Shown here piece after piece: positions 1-8,464 of a DNA stretch of 64,000 nucleotides. Each line of letters opens with the position of its first letter. The first letter of the stretch is position 1. The notes beneath the pieces are model-generated. The model was not told the DNA's origin, ran no database searches, and saw only the letters and a list, made by a program, of their open reading frames with translations. The stretch comes from Lachnospiraceae bacterium (GTDB lineage Bacteria; Bacillota; Clostridia; Lachnospirales; Lachnospiraceae), in assembly GCA_900751995.1 (NCBI GenBank), contig CAADTP010000067.1:41620-105619 (forward strand), in the 5' to 3' direction. The position numbers were made by a program, and so were the translations under genes.

Positions 1-1
1 T

Positions 2-433
2 GCCGTGACGTCTGTAAGTGCGCAGCAGGATATTATCATCAAGGCAGCAGCAGTGGCAGACTATCGTCCCCTTAAGGTCTTTGATGAGAAAGTCAAGAAG
101 AAGGATGAAGAGATGAGTATTGCCCTGGAGAAGACAGACGATATTCTGAACTATCTTGGCGAGCATCGTACGAAAGAACAGTTCCTCTGCGGATTTTCTA
201 TGGAAACACAGAATATGATTGGTAATTCCAGAGCCAAACTTGGAAAGAAGCATCTGGATATGGTTGCAGCGAACAACCTTAAGGTTGAAGGTGCAGGCTT
301 CCAGGGTGACACCAATGTACTGACTCTGATTACACAGGATGAAGACGTATCACTCCAGCTTATGAGCAAGGAGGATGCAGCCAATGTCATTCTGGATAAA
401 ATCCTTTCTGTTATGAAAGAAAGGAATCAGTAA
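2..433 (+). CDS. coaBC: CoaBC, C-terminal part of the CoaB (phosphopantothenoylcysteine synthetase) domain; cut by the window edge
   Basis: The reading frame is open from the first full codon and ends at 433, giving 143 visible residues. The visible part is the CoaB half, which joins 4'-phosphopantothenate to cysteine using CTP in coenzyme A synthesis. The family motif AAVADYRP is present, followed by a lysine-rich stretch and GFSMETQN, which corresponds to the usual GFxAET segment, and then the KLGKKHLDMVAANN block. The N-terminal CoaC decarboxylase domain would lie to the left of the window. The two genes that follow on the same strand (PanT-like and coaX) also serve CoA synthesis, which supports the call. 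Nothing suggests that the gene is broken; it is only truncated by the window. Confidence 0.93.
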   Translation, partial: AVTSVSAQQDIIIKAAAVADYRPLKVFDEKVKKKDEEMSIALEKTDDILNYLGEHRTKEQFLCGFSMETQNMIGNSRAKLGKKHLDMVAANNLKVEGAGFQGDTNVLTLITQDEDVSLQLMSKEDAANVILDKILSVMKERNQ

Positions 434-528
434 CCCGTTCACCAGGAGGCGGGTAAATAAATCACATACCCGCAGTTCCGTACCGTATTGTATCCCTTAA
501 GGAGGGAACGATAACAAGGAGGAAAATT

Positions 529-1167
529 ATGAAAAGCAACAAATTCACCACATCACAGCTGACAATTCTTGGTCTGATGTCAGGAATCCTTTTTCTGATG
601 GCGTACACACCACTTGGATACCTCAACATAGGACCTCTGGCAGTTACCTTTAATGTCATTCCGGTCGCAATCTGTGCGGTTGTTCTTGGACCGACAGGAG
701 GAGCCGTGGCTGGAGCTGTCTTTGGACTGACCAGTTTTCTGCAGGCAATGGGAATCGGCGGAACCAGTGCACTGGGAGCAGCTTTATTCCAGATTAATCC
801 GTTTTTAAGTGCAGTTCAGTGTTTTGTACCACGTATTCTTGACGGACTTCTGATCGGATATATTTTCAGAGGAATGAGAAGAAAAACAAATGTATATGTG
901 TCCTGTGCTGTAACCGGATTCTTTTCCGCATTTCTGAATACTTTATTCTTTATGAGTGCACTGATCGTAATGTTCGGAAACACAGAAGTAGTTCAGAATC
1001 TGATGGGTGGAAGAAATGTAATTATCGGATGCTGCCTGATGGTAGGTGTCAATGCGATCTGTGAGATGGTTTCTTCAACGATCCTCACAGCGGCAGTGGG
1101 AACTGCACTTTCCAAAGCTCATCTGATTCCGGCATCTCAGATTGCAAAACCTGATGCTGTCGCATAA
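529..1167 (+). CDS. panT: ECF transporter S component, probably pantothenate-specific (PanT-like)
   Basis: The 212-residue protein is very hydrophobic, with about five or six membrane segments. It shows the pattern of S components of energy-coupling factor vitamin transporters, including GYLNIGPLAVTFNVIPVAI in the first third. The start is supported by AAGGAGG nine bases upstream. S components bind the vitamin and use a shared EcfA/EcfT module encoded elsewhere. Specificity cannot be read safely from sequence alone. The position between coaBC and coaX (pantothenate kinase), and the absence of panB/C/D in this window, point to pantothenate uptake. A different vitamin is the main alternative. 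Confidence 0.8.
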   Translation: MKSNKFTTSQLTILGLMSGILFLMAYTPLGYLNIGPLAVTFNVIPVAICAVVLGPTGGAVAGAVFGLTSFLQAMGIGGTSALGAALFQINPFLSAVQCFVPRILDGLLIGYIFRGMRRKTNVYVSCAVTGFFSAFLNTLFFMSALIVMFGNTEVVQNLMGGRNVIIGCCLMVGVNAICEMVSSTILTAAVGTALSKAHLIPASQIAKPDAVA

Positions 1168-1193
1168 AAAGCATAAGAACAGGAATGAGAAAT

Positions 1194-1958
1194 ATGATTT
1201 TAGCCATTGATATCGGAAACACCAACATTGTAGTTGGCTGTATTGAAGAAAAGAAGATTTATTTTATAGAGAGAATCTCCACAAACCATACCAAGACAGA
1301 ACTGGAATATGCCATCGATCTCAAGACGATACTTGATATCCATCATATCAAACGTCCGGATATTGAGGGAGCTATTATTTCTTCTGTAGTTCCACAGATT
1401 ACGAATGCTGTGAAGCTTGCAGTCGAAAAAATCCTCAAGAAGCAGCCGATGATCCTGGGACCCGGAGTCAAGACAGGACTGAATATTGTTCTTGATAATC
1501 CTGGAGAGATGGGAGCAGACCGCGTTGCGGACGCAGTTGCAGCACTGGCACAGTATCCGGTACCGCTTGTTATCGTGGATATGGGAACAGCAACAACTAT
1601 TTCCGTTCTGGATGACAGGAAACGTTATATTGGCGGTATGATTATGCCGGGAGTCAGAATTTCTCTGGACGCACTGACCGCCAGGGCTTCTCAGCTCAGT
1701 GGGATCAGTATTGAAGAGCCAAAGAGACTCATTGGACGGAACACCGTCGACTGTATGAAGAGTGGGATCCTTTATGGAAATGCAGCAGCGGTGGACGGTA
1801 TTGTGGACAGGATCGAAGAGGAGCTTGGACAGAAGGTTACCGTGATCGCTACGGGTGGAATGTCCAGAAAGATCATTCCGCACTGTAAACGGGAGATGAT
1901 CCTCGACTGCGATCTGCTTCTCAAAGGACTTCAGGTCATCTACGATAAAAACAAATAA
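1194..1958 (+). CDS. coaX: Type III pantothenate kinase
   Basis: This enzyme phosphorylates pantothenate, the first step of CoA synthesis. The N terminus MILAIDIGNTNIVVG is the diagnostic phosphate-binding start of the CoaX family. DNPGEMGADRVADAVAA, VIVDMGTATTISVLD and IIGGMIMPGVRIS-like segments (here YIGGMIMPGVRIS) follow in family order. The length, 254 residues, is typical. An ATG at 1185 is also in frame, but the only good Shine-Dalgarno (AGGA at 1181-1184) sits nine bases before the ATG at 1194, and 1194 gives the canonical N terminus. The gene probably forms an operon with coaBC and the transporter and ends at a strong hairpin. Confidence 0.93.
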   Translation: MILAIDIGNTNIVVGCIEEKKIYFIERISTNHTKTELEYAIDLKTILDIHHIKRPDIEGAIISSVVPQITNAVKLAVEKILKKQPMILGPGVKTGLNIVLDNPGEMGADRVADAVAALAQYPVPLVIVDMGTATTISVLDDRKRYIGGMIMPGVRISLDALTARASQLSGISIEEPKRLIGRNTVDCMKSGILYGNAAAVDGIVDRIEEELGQKVTVIATGGMSRKIIPHCKREMILDCDLLLKGLQVIYDKNK

Positions 1959-1970
1959 GAATTATTAAAT

Positions 1971-2025
1971 AAAAGTCATTTCTTTCAACTGTATAAAAAC
2001 AGCGGAGCGAAATGACTTTTTCTTT
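1971..2025. terminator. Bidirectional intrinsic terminator between coaX and the pseudouridine synthase
   Basis: A perfect 12-bp inverted repeat (AAAAGTCATTTC at 1971-1982 and its complement at 2009-2020) is followed by a T run on the + strand and preceded by an A-rich stretch. It can therefore stop transcription from both convergent genes. Confidence 0.85.
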
Positions 2026-2907
2026 TCAGAATCCCCGTGTCATATCGTGTGGGACGGGGGCAGTGAAGCAAAGGTCTTTGCCGGTCAGAGGATGGCGGAA
2101 ATTTAATTGGTAAGAATGAAGGGGCTGACGTTTAAAATGATCATATACCGGACAATACAGATAATCCGCAGGGAGCGGGTGTCCAATGTATCCCATATGC
2201 ACCCGAATCTGGTGAGTACGCCCTGTTTCCAGATGGATTTCCAGGAGGGAGTGATCATTTCGGACGGCGAGCCGCTCATAATGTGTGACCGCAGTTTCGC
2301 CATACTCCGGATCGACCTGACGCTGGATTACGGAATCCGAGACACGGCCGATGGGAGCTGAGATGGTTCCGGACGGTGGAGTAACACCGCGGACCACAGC
2401 CAGGTAAGTGCGCCGGATTTCTCTGTTACGCATCTGTGCAGAGAGAATCGCGGCACTGAGGGCATTCTTGGCAAGAACCAGGGCTCCGGAGGTGTCACGG
2501 TCCAGACGGTTGATGCAGCGGAAGGGACAGAATTCTCCTCTTTCCTGGAAATAAAAAGCAGCGGCATTGGCGAGCGTGTTGGTATAATTTCCAATGGAAG
2601 GATGGACCGGCATATCGGCGGGTTTATTCAGGACAAGAATGTCCTCATCCTCATAAAGAATGTTAAGGGGCAGGGATGCAGGAACGATTCCTTCCGTGGT
2701 GGCTGTTTCCATGACGCGAACCCGGAAAAAATCTCCTTCTTTTAGAATGCTTCGTCCCCCGGCACGCACTCCATTTACGAGAAGTGCCTCTTTATCAGGC
2801 TTCATGGAAGTCAGGATATGCCGGGAAAATCCCTTTGAGCGCAGAAATTCAAGCACCTGCATACCGGCTTCCTGTGATGTGATTGTGTATGTTAAGATTT
2901 TATCCAT
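2026..2907 (-). CDS. RluA-family RNA pseudouridine synthase
   Basis: The 293-residue protein isomerises uridine in RNA. An N-terminal S4-like region (about residues 10-65) precedes the catalytic domain. The catalytic motif is INRLDRDTSG, in which the aspartate is the nucleophile. LNKPADMPVHPS and the C-terminal GRTHQIRVHMGYIGHPLPAD segment are also typical. An in-frame start lies upstream at 2940, but GGAG seven bases before the ATG at 2907 and the usual N terminus favour 2907. The family contains several paralogues (RluC, RluD, RluA and YtzG-like) with different rRNA or tRNA targets, and the target here cannot be decided from sequence. The gene converges on coaX and diverges from the L,D-transpeptidase. 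Confidence 0.9.
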   Translation of the reverse strand: MDKILTYTITSQEAGMQVLEFLRSKGFSRHILTSMKPDKEALLVNGVRAGGRSILKEGDFFRVRVMETATTEGIVPASLPLNILYEDEDILVLNKPADMPVHPSIGNYTNTLANAAAFYFQERGEFCPFRCINRLDRDTSGALVLAKNALSAAILSAQMRNREIRRTYLAVVRGVTPPSGTISAPIGRVSDSVIQRQVDPEYGETAVTHYERLAVRNDHSLLEIHLETGRTHQIRVHMGYIGHPLPADYLYCPVYDHFKRQPLHSYQLNFRHPLTGKDLCFTAPVPHDMTRGF

Positions 2908-3121
2908 AAAAATTCTCCGTTTTGATGATTGGTCTGGCATCAGTATAGGACAACGACATGAAAAATTCTACAGATTTTGTAAAAATAAATGGAAAATGGA
3001 ATCACAATCTGATATATAATAAGGTAAATAGTGGTTACAGGGCATTTATGACTCGCCGTTATAATAAAAAGGAAAATTATTACATAAGCTAAGAATACAT
3101 AAGGCCGGGGGAATGAGACAA

Positions 3122-4564
3122 ATGAGCGAAGAAAAAAAGATCAGCAGGAAGACACTAAAGATTATTTTAGGCGTGTGTATCGGGGCCATGGCTGCACTGA
3201 CAGTGGGATTTTTTGCCTATATCCATATCGCAGATACGAACACGCTGGGGCGTAAGATTTCGATTTATGGCCTGGATGTGTCCCGGCTGAGCACAGCAGA
3301 TGCAAAACAGAAGATCCTGACAGCTTTTCAGAATAAGAAAATAGTATTTCAGGAGAATGGTCAGGAGGTTTACAGCCTGACACTGAAAGACATGGGCTAC
3401 AGCCTGGACGAGAGTGATCTTGAGGTACAGCTTACAGAACTTCAGAAGAAGAGAGAGGCAAACCGTAAGATCTTTGCAAAGCAGGAAAATGTCAATATTT
3501 CCTACAAGGTCAACAGAAATACAGAGCAGGAAAAAACAGCCCTTGCTGCAGAGCATTTTGGAGACAGAGAACGTACCGCTTCCACAGATGCATCGATTCA
3601 GTACGATGACCAGAAAAGAGAATTTACACTTACCAGTGAAAGCCAGGGTGATGAGATTGATGAAAGTCGACTTTTAAGTTTCGTCGATCAGACACTGGAT
3701 GCAGATTTTACTTCCGGACTTCTTGATGAGGAAGCCAGGATCACAATGGGAACAGAATGCTATAAGCTTCCGCAGACTTCTGCTGATGAGGAAATGCAGA
3801 ATAAACTGGCCGCTTTGAATGAACAGCTTAAGAAGTACAGAAGCACAACCATCACCTATACCTTTGGGAATACTACAGAGGTTCTGGATTCCCAGACCAT
3901 CGATTCCTGGATCACGATCGACGGAGAGAATATCGGAATTGATCAGGAAGCCGCGAAGACATATATTCAGAATCTTGCGAATACCTACAATACGATCTAT
4001 GTGCCGAGAACCTTCCATACATCATACGGAAACGATGTGACAATCTCCGGGAATGAATATGGTTTCCAGATCGACCAGGATGGGGAACTTTCACAGCTCC
4101 TTGAGGACTTAAAGAGCGGTACGGCAGTTTCCAGAGACCCAGTATACAGCATTCAGGGAATGCAGCGTAACGGAACGGACGATCTGGCAGGAAGCTATAT
4201 TGAAGTCAGTCTGGATAATCAGCATCTGTGGCTTTATAAGGACGGTGCACTTGTGACAGAAACTGACATTGTAAGCGGTGCTCCGACCAAGGGCAGAGAG
4301 ACGTATCGTGGTGCATGGCCGATCGCATACAAGGCAAGTCCGTTTGAATTATCAAGTGAAGAGTATGGATATAACGTCAAGGTAAACTATTGGATGCCAT
4401 TCGTATATGGTCAGGGGCTTCATGACGCATCCTGGCAGTCTTCCTTTGGGGGAAACCGTTATAAATCCGGTGCCGGAAGCCACGGTTGCATCAATCTCCC
4501 CGAAGATCAGGCGGCGTTGATCTATAATACGATCGATGGCGGCTATCCGATCATTATCTATTAA
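3122..4564 (+). CDS. Membrane-anchored L,D-transpeptidase (YkuD domain)
   Basis: The 480-residue protein probably crosslinks peptidoglycan through 3-3 bonds or attaches other acceptors. Residues about 10-35 form a single N-terminal membrane segment after a basic start. The central region (about 50-330) matches the repeated peptidoglycan-binding (PG_binding_4, VanW-associated) architecture that precedes YkuD domains in clostridia. The C-terminal YkuD catalytic domain begins near IEVSLDNQHLWLYKDG and contains the active-site motif SHGCINLP, with His and the nucleophilic Cys intact. A start at 3113 is in frame, but the GGGGG stretch is correctly spaced only for 3122. The gene stands alone between divergent and terminator signals. 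Confidence 0.92.
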   Translation: MSEEKKISRKTLKIILGVCIGAMAALTVGFFAYIHIADTNTLGRKISIYGLDVSRLSTADAKQKILTAFQNKKIVFQENGQEVYSLTLKDMGYSLDESDLEVQLTELQKKREANRKIFAKQENVNISYKVNRNTEQEKTALAAEHFGDRERTASTDASIQYDDQKREFTLTSESQGDEIDESRLLSFVDQTLDADFTSGLLDEEARITMGTECYKLPQTSADEEMQNKLAALNEQLKKYRSTTITYTFGNTTEVLDSQTIDSWITIDGENIGIDQEAAKTYIQNLANTYNTIYVPRTFHTSYGNDVTISGNEYGFQIDQDGELSQLLEDLKSGTAVSRDPVYSIQGMQRNGTDDLAGSYIEVSLDNQHLWLYKDGALVTETDIVSGAPTKGRETYRGAWPIAYKASPFELSSEEYGYNVKVNYWMPFVYGQGLHDASWQSSFGGNRYKSGAGSHGCINLPEDQAALIYNTIDGGYPIIIY

Positions 4565-4572
4565 ATTTCACA

Positions 4573-4626
4573 GAGACGTACTGCAGTAATGATTTTGAAT
4601 CATTGCTGCGGCGCGTCTCCTTTTTT
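4573..4626 (+). terminator. Intrinsic terminator of the L,D-transpeptidase gene
   Basis: A long hairpin (GAGACG at 4573-4578 pairing with 4614-4619, continued inside by GCAGTAATGATT with AATCATTGCTGC) is followed directly by CC and six T residues. Confidence 0.9.
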
Positions 4627-4655
4627 GGAAAAAATATGGGAAAAAGTGCATTTCG

Positions 4656-4684
4656 TTGACATTTTTTATACAAAATAATATAAT
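4656..4684 (+). promoter_or_regulatory. Consensus sigma-A promoter of the cobalamin operon
   Basis: A perfect -35 (TTGACA, 4656-4661), a 17-bp spacer and a perfect -10 (TATAAT, 4679-4684) lie 27 bases before cbiD. Transcription should start near 4691, leaving an untranslated leader of only about 20 bases. That is far too short for a cobalamin riboswitch. Confidence 0.88.
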
Positions 4685-4711
4685 TAATGGGCAGATGCAA
4701 GGAGGAATTTT

Positions 4712-5887
4712 ATGGTACATAAAACCGGACTGGAAGACTATTATGTAGTCAGAAATCAGAAGAAATTACGCTTTGGTTATACAACTGGTTCCTGCGCGGC
4801 AGGAGCAGCCAGAGGAGCAGCGGAGCTCCTTTTGGGAGAAGATGAGATCGAAGAAGCAGAACTTATGACCCCGAAGGGGATTCTTCTTCATCTGGAACTT
4901 CTGGACATAAAGCGGGATGAGAACGCGGCAAGCTGTGCAGTCCGTAAGGATGCGGGAGACGATCCGGATACCACGAATGGAATCCTGGTTTATGCAAAAG
5001 TTGAGAAATTTCAGATACGGTCGGATATGGAGGATCGTATTGTAATAGATGGAGGCACAGGAGTCGGACGGGTGACCAAACCCGGGCTTTCCCAGAAAAT
5101 CGGGGAGGCTGCGATCAATCCGGTGCCGAGGGCTATGATCTTACAGGCAGTAGAGGAAATCGCGGACAGGTATCACTATGAGGGCGGACTCAAGGTGACA
5201 ATCTCTGTTCCGGAAGGGGAAAAAATAGCCAGAAAGACCTTCAATCCCCGTCTGGGAATTGTTGGCGGTATCTCGATCCTTGGTACATCCGGGATCGTAG
5301 AGCCTATGAGCGAGAAGGCTCTGATCGACAGTATCCGGGTGGAAATGTCGCAGCATGCGGCAATGGGAGAGCAGTATATGCTGGTGACTCCCGGAAATTA
5401 TGGAGCCGATTACCTGAGAGAGCATATGGCACTTCCCTTCGAAAAAAACATCAAATGCAGCAACTATGTGGGTGAGACAATTGATATGGCCGTTGATATG
5501 GGGGTGAAGGGAATCCTCTTTATTTCCCATATCGGTAAATTTGTCAAGGTTGCGGCGGGTATCATGAATACCCATTCACACAGTGCAGATGCACGTATGG
5601 AGGTACTTTGTGCCAATGCCATCCGTGCAGGAGGGGATCTTGCATGCGCCAGATCCATTCTTCAGTGTAACACCACAGACGAAGCCCTGCGTGTCCTCGA
5701 TGAGAATCATATTCTCAGAGAAACTATGAAAGAGATCACAGACAGGATCCAGTTTTATCTGGATCATCGTTCCTATCAGCAGATCCTGCTTGGTGCGGTG
5801 ATCTTTTCTAATGAATATGGATATCTTGGACAGACAGAGCATGCAGCAGAACTTATCAACAAAATCAGTAAAGGAGATAGAGAGTAA
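4712..5887 (+). CDS. cbiD: Cobalt-precorrin-5B C1-methyltransferase
   Basis: CbiD methylates C1 of the corrin ring in the anaerobic cobalamin pathway. The N-terminal family signature FGYTTGSCAAGAARGAAELL is clear (residues about 22-41), and the length of 391 residues is normal. GGTGVGRVTKPGL and RLGIVGGISILGTSGIVEPMS are also typical. The AAGGAGG site ahead of the start is strong. This is the first gene of a ten-gene operon in which most neighbours overlap. The stop codon shares one base with the start of cbiF (TAATG), implying translational coupling. Confidence 0.96.
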   Translation: MVHKTGLEDYYVVRNQKKLRFGYTTGSCAAGAARGAAELLLGEDEIEEAELMTPKGILLHLELLDIKRDENAASCAVRKDAGDDPDTTNGILVYAKVEKFQIRSDMEDRIVIDGGTGVGRVTKPGLSQKIGEAAINPVPRAMILQAVEEIADRYHYEGGLKVTISVPEGEKIARKTFNPRLGIVGGISILGTSGIVEPMSEKALIDSIRVEMSQHAAMGEQYMLVTPGNYGADYLREHMALPFEKNIKCSNYVGETIDMAVDMGVKGILFISHIGKFVKVAAGIMNTHSHSADARMEVLCANAIRAGGDLACARSILQCNTTDEALRVLDENHILRETMKEITDRIQFYLDHRSYQQILLGAVIFSNEYGYLGQTEHAAELINKISKGDRE

Positions 5888-6645
5888 TGGTACATTTCGT
5901 AGGAGCAGGTCCGGGAGCACCGGATCTTATCACAGTCAGAGGAAAACAGTATCTTGAGGAGGCTGACGTTATCATCTATGCAGGATCTCTTGTGAATCCG
6001 CAGCTTCTCGAATACAGCAAAGATGTATGCACGATCCATAACAGTGCCAAAATGACACTGGAAGAAGTGATCAGTGTGATCGAGAATGCAGAGGCAGAAG
6101 GAAAGACAACAGTACGTCTTCACACAGGAGACCCATGCATCTACGGTGCGATCCGTGAGCAGATGGATATCCTCGATGAAAAAGGAATTGCTTATGATTA
6201 TTGTCCTGGAGTCAGTGCATTCTGCGGAGCAGCCAGTGCGCTGAATCTGGAATATACACTTCCGGAGATTTCACAGAGCGTGATCATCACCAGAATGGAA
6301 GGACGTACTCCTGTTCCGAGCAAGGAGAGCATTCAGTCCTTTGCAGCACATCAGGCAACTATGGTTGTATTCTTAAGTACAGGAATGCTTGAGGAACTGA
6401 GCAGAAGACTGATCGAGGGCGGATATACAAAGGATACTCCGGCGGCGATCGTTTACAAGGCAACCTGGCCGGATGAGAAGAAATTTGTCTGCACAGTCGG
6501 CACACTTGCACAGACAGCAGCAGAGAATAATATCACCAAAACAGCACTTATGATCATCGGAGACTCTGTCAAGGCGGCTCAGTATGACCGCTCCAAGCTC
6601 TATGATCCGGGATTTACAACGGAATTCCGTGAAGCGACAAAATAA
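5887..6645 (+). CDS. cbiF: Cobalt-precorrin-4 C11-methyltransferase
   Basis: This SAM-dependent tetrapyrrole methylase adds the C11 methyl group. The 252-residue protein begins with MVHFVGAGPGAPDLITVRG, the glycine-rich motif of the family with the CbiF/CobM-specific GAPDLIT variant. It also contains LHTGDPCIYGAI and CPGVSAFCGAASALN. The start overlaps the cbiD stop by one base. Related methylases (CbiH, CbiE, CbiL, and CobA in the hemD fusion) occur in the window, and this one is separated from them by the AGSLVNP segment characteristic of CbiF. Confidence 0.95.
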   Translation: MVHFVGAGPGAPDLITVRGKQYLEEADVIIYAGSLVNPQLLEYSKDVCTIHNSAKMTLEEVISVIENAEAEGKTTVRLHTGDPCIYGAIREQMDILDEKGIAYDYCPGVSAFCGAASALNLEYTLPEISQSVIITRMEGRTPVPSKESIQSFAAHQATMVVFLSTGMLEELSRRLIEGGYTKDTPAAIVYKATWPDEKKFVCTVGTLAQTAAENNITKTALMIIGDSVKAAQYDRSKLYDPGFTTEFREATK

Positions 6646-6648
6646 ATT

Positions 6649-7740
6649 ATGAATACTGCAGAAAAAGAATCTGACGATGACCGCAGGATTTCTATTATCT
6701 GTTTCAGCCTTACAGGTAAAGAAACTGCACAGAAACTTAAAGATGGGCTGGAGAAGTGCGGCTATCATACAGAGTTATACAAAAAAAGCAGATACCTGGA
6801 AGATTCTATCGCTGAGAGTACAGCAGACTGGACAGCAGAGCACTTCCACAGGGAGGATGGACTTATTTTTGTCGGAGCCTGTGGGATTGCTGTGCGCAGC
6901 ATCGCACCGCAGGTTGCCAGTAAGAAGTCAGACCCGGCAGTTCTGGTCGTGGATGAGTGCGGACAGTTTGTAATCTCACTTTTGTCCGGACACCTGGGCG
7001 GAGCGAATGAACTGAGCCTGAAAGCGGCACAGATCCTGGGGGCACAGCCGGTCGTGACGACAGCGACAGACCTTCATAAGCGGTTTGCAGTCGATGTTTT
7101 TTCCAGAAAAAACGACTGTGAAATTCTGTTCATGAAGGCTGCGAAGGAGGTTTCAGCGGCACTGCTGGCGGGTAAAACCGTAGGATTTTACAGTGAATTT
7201 CCATTCGTGGGAGCACTTCCAAATGGATTGACAGAATGTGATGCAGAGGGAATTCCGCTCGGGGGAGAATCCGTACCGGAAGCTGGAGTGGCGGTAACGA
7301 TCCATCCTTCCTGCCAGCCGTTTGCGTCTACGACACAGGTCGTGCCGTCGGTGGTTACACTTGGAATGGGCTGCAGGAAGAACAAAGAAGCTGCCATCAT
7401 CCAAAAAGAGGCCGAGAACTGTCTCAGGGAGGCGGATATTTACCGTCAGGCAGTCAGAAATCTTGCAAGTATTTCCATCAAGAAAGATGAGCCGGGTCTG
7501 AATGCCCTGGCAGAAGAATGGAAGCTTCCTTTTGTCACCTATACAGAGGAAGAACTGAAAAATGTCGAAGGAGAATTTACTCCGTCTGCTTTTGTAAGGA
7601 CCATCACAGGTGTGGAGAATGTCTGTGAGCGAAGTGCAGTCCTGGGTTCAGACAATGGCAGACTGATCAGAAAAAAGACCGGAAGAGAGGGTGTGACGAC
7701 AGCTCTTGCACTCCGGAAATGGGAGGTACGTTTTGAATAA
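6649..7740 (+). CDS. cbiG: Cobalt-precorrin-5A hydrolase
   Basis: CbiG opens the delta-lactone ring and releases the two-carbon unit as acetaldehyde. The 363-residue protein has a divergent N terminus. The CbiG core follows (about 70-150), containing IFVGACGIAVRSIAP and SLLSGHLGGANELS, and then a C-terminal CbiG_C domain (about 235-355) starting near VTLGMGCRKNK. It starts three bases after cbiF with only a weak ribosome binding site, consistent with coupled translation. The order D-F-G-H follows the biochemical sequence of ring contraction. Confidence 0.94.
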   Translation: MNTAEKESDDDRRISIICFSLTGKETAQKLKDGLEKCGYHTELYKKSRYLEDSIAESTADWTAEHFHREDGLIFVGACGIAVRSIAPQVASKKSDPAVLVVDECGQFVISLLSGHLGGANELSLKAAQILGAQPVVTTATDLHKRFAVDVFSRKNDCEILFMKAAKEVSAALLAGKTVGFYSEFPFVGALPNGLTECDAEGIPLGGESVPEAGVAVTIHPSCQPFASTTQVVPSVVTLGMGCRKNKEAAIIQKEAENCLREADIYRQAVRNLASISIKKDEPGLNALAEEWKLPFVTYTEEELKNVEGEFTPSAFVRTITGVENVCERSAVLGSDNGRLIRKKTGREGVTTALALRKWEVRFE

Positions 7741-8464
7741 AATATATGTTGTAGGAATCGGACCGGGAGGCTGTGACCAGATGACCGGTATCGCTATGGA
7801 AGCCCTGAAAAACAGTGACGCGATCATCGGATATACCGTTTATGTGGATCTTGTAAAGGATACATTCCCGGATAAGGAGTTTCTTACCACACCGATGAAA
7901 AAAGAAGTAGACCGTTGTGTGCTGGCATTTGAGGAGGCAAAGAAAGGGAAGGTTGTTTCTATGATCTGCAGCGGCGATGCCGGTGTTTATGGTATGGCCG
8001 GTCTTATGTATGAGGTTGGAGTGAATTATTCGGATGTTGAACTTGAGATCGTTCCGGGTGTCACAGCAGCTCTTGGAGGGGCGGCAGTACTTGGGGCACC
8101 GCTGATCCATGATTTCTGTCTGATCAGCTTAAGTGATCTTCTGACCCCGTGGGAAAAGATCGAAGCCAGACTTCTTGGTGCATCTCAGGCAGACTTTGTG
8201 ATTTGTCTTTATAATCCATCCAGCAAAAAACGTCATGATTATCTTCAGAAAGCCTGTGATCTGATGATGCAGTACAAATCTCCGGACACTGTATGCGGAA
8301 CTGTATGCAATATCGGACGTGAAGGCGAAGAGTATCATCTGATGACACTCAGAGAACTTCGTGATACACAGGTGGATATGTTTACAACCGTATTTATCGG
8401 AAACTCTCAGACAAAAGAAATAAACGGTAAGATGGTAACACCACGAGGATACAGGAATGTATAA
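7733..8464 (+). CDS. cbiH: Cobalt-factor III C17-methyltransferase (ring contraction)
   Basis: CbiH methylates C17 and contracts the macrocycle. The protein (243 residues) has the methylase motif KIYVVGIGPGGCDQMT, then CSGDAGVYGMAGL, PGVTAALGGAAVLGAPL and CLYNPSSKKRHDYL, the last being typical of CobJ/CbiH. The start is a TTG at 7733 with GGGAGG at 7721-7726 correctly spaced. An upstream TTG at 7706 has no such site. The start overlaps cbiG by eight bases and the end overlaps the next gene by eight bases. Confidence 0.93.
   Translation: MNKIYVVGIGPGGCDQMTGIAMEALKNSDAIIGYTVYVDLVKDTFPDKEFLTTPMKKEVDRCVLAFEEAKKGKVVSMICSGDAGVYGMAGLMYEVGVNYSDVELEIVPGVTAALGGAAVLGAPLIHDFCLISLSDLLTPWEKIEARLLGASQADFVICLYNPSSKKRHDYLQKACDLMMQYKSPDTVCGTVCNIGREGEEYHLMTLRELRDTQVDMFTTVFIGNSQTKEINGKMVTPRGYRNV

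Noticed and set aside
4565..4711. Possible cobalamin riboswitch upstream of cbiD
   Set aside because: The gap holds a terminator and a promoter; only about 20 leader bases remain, too few for the riboswitch fold.
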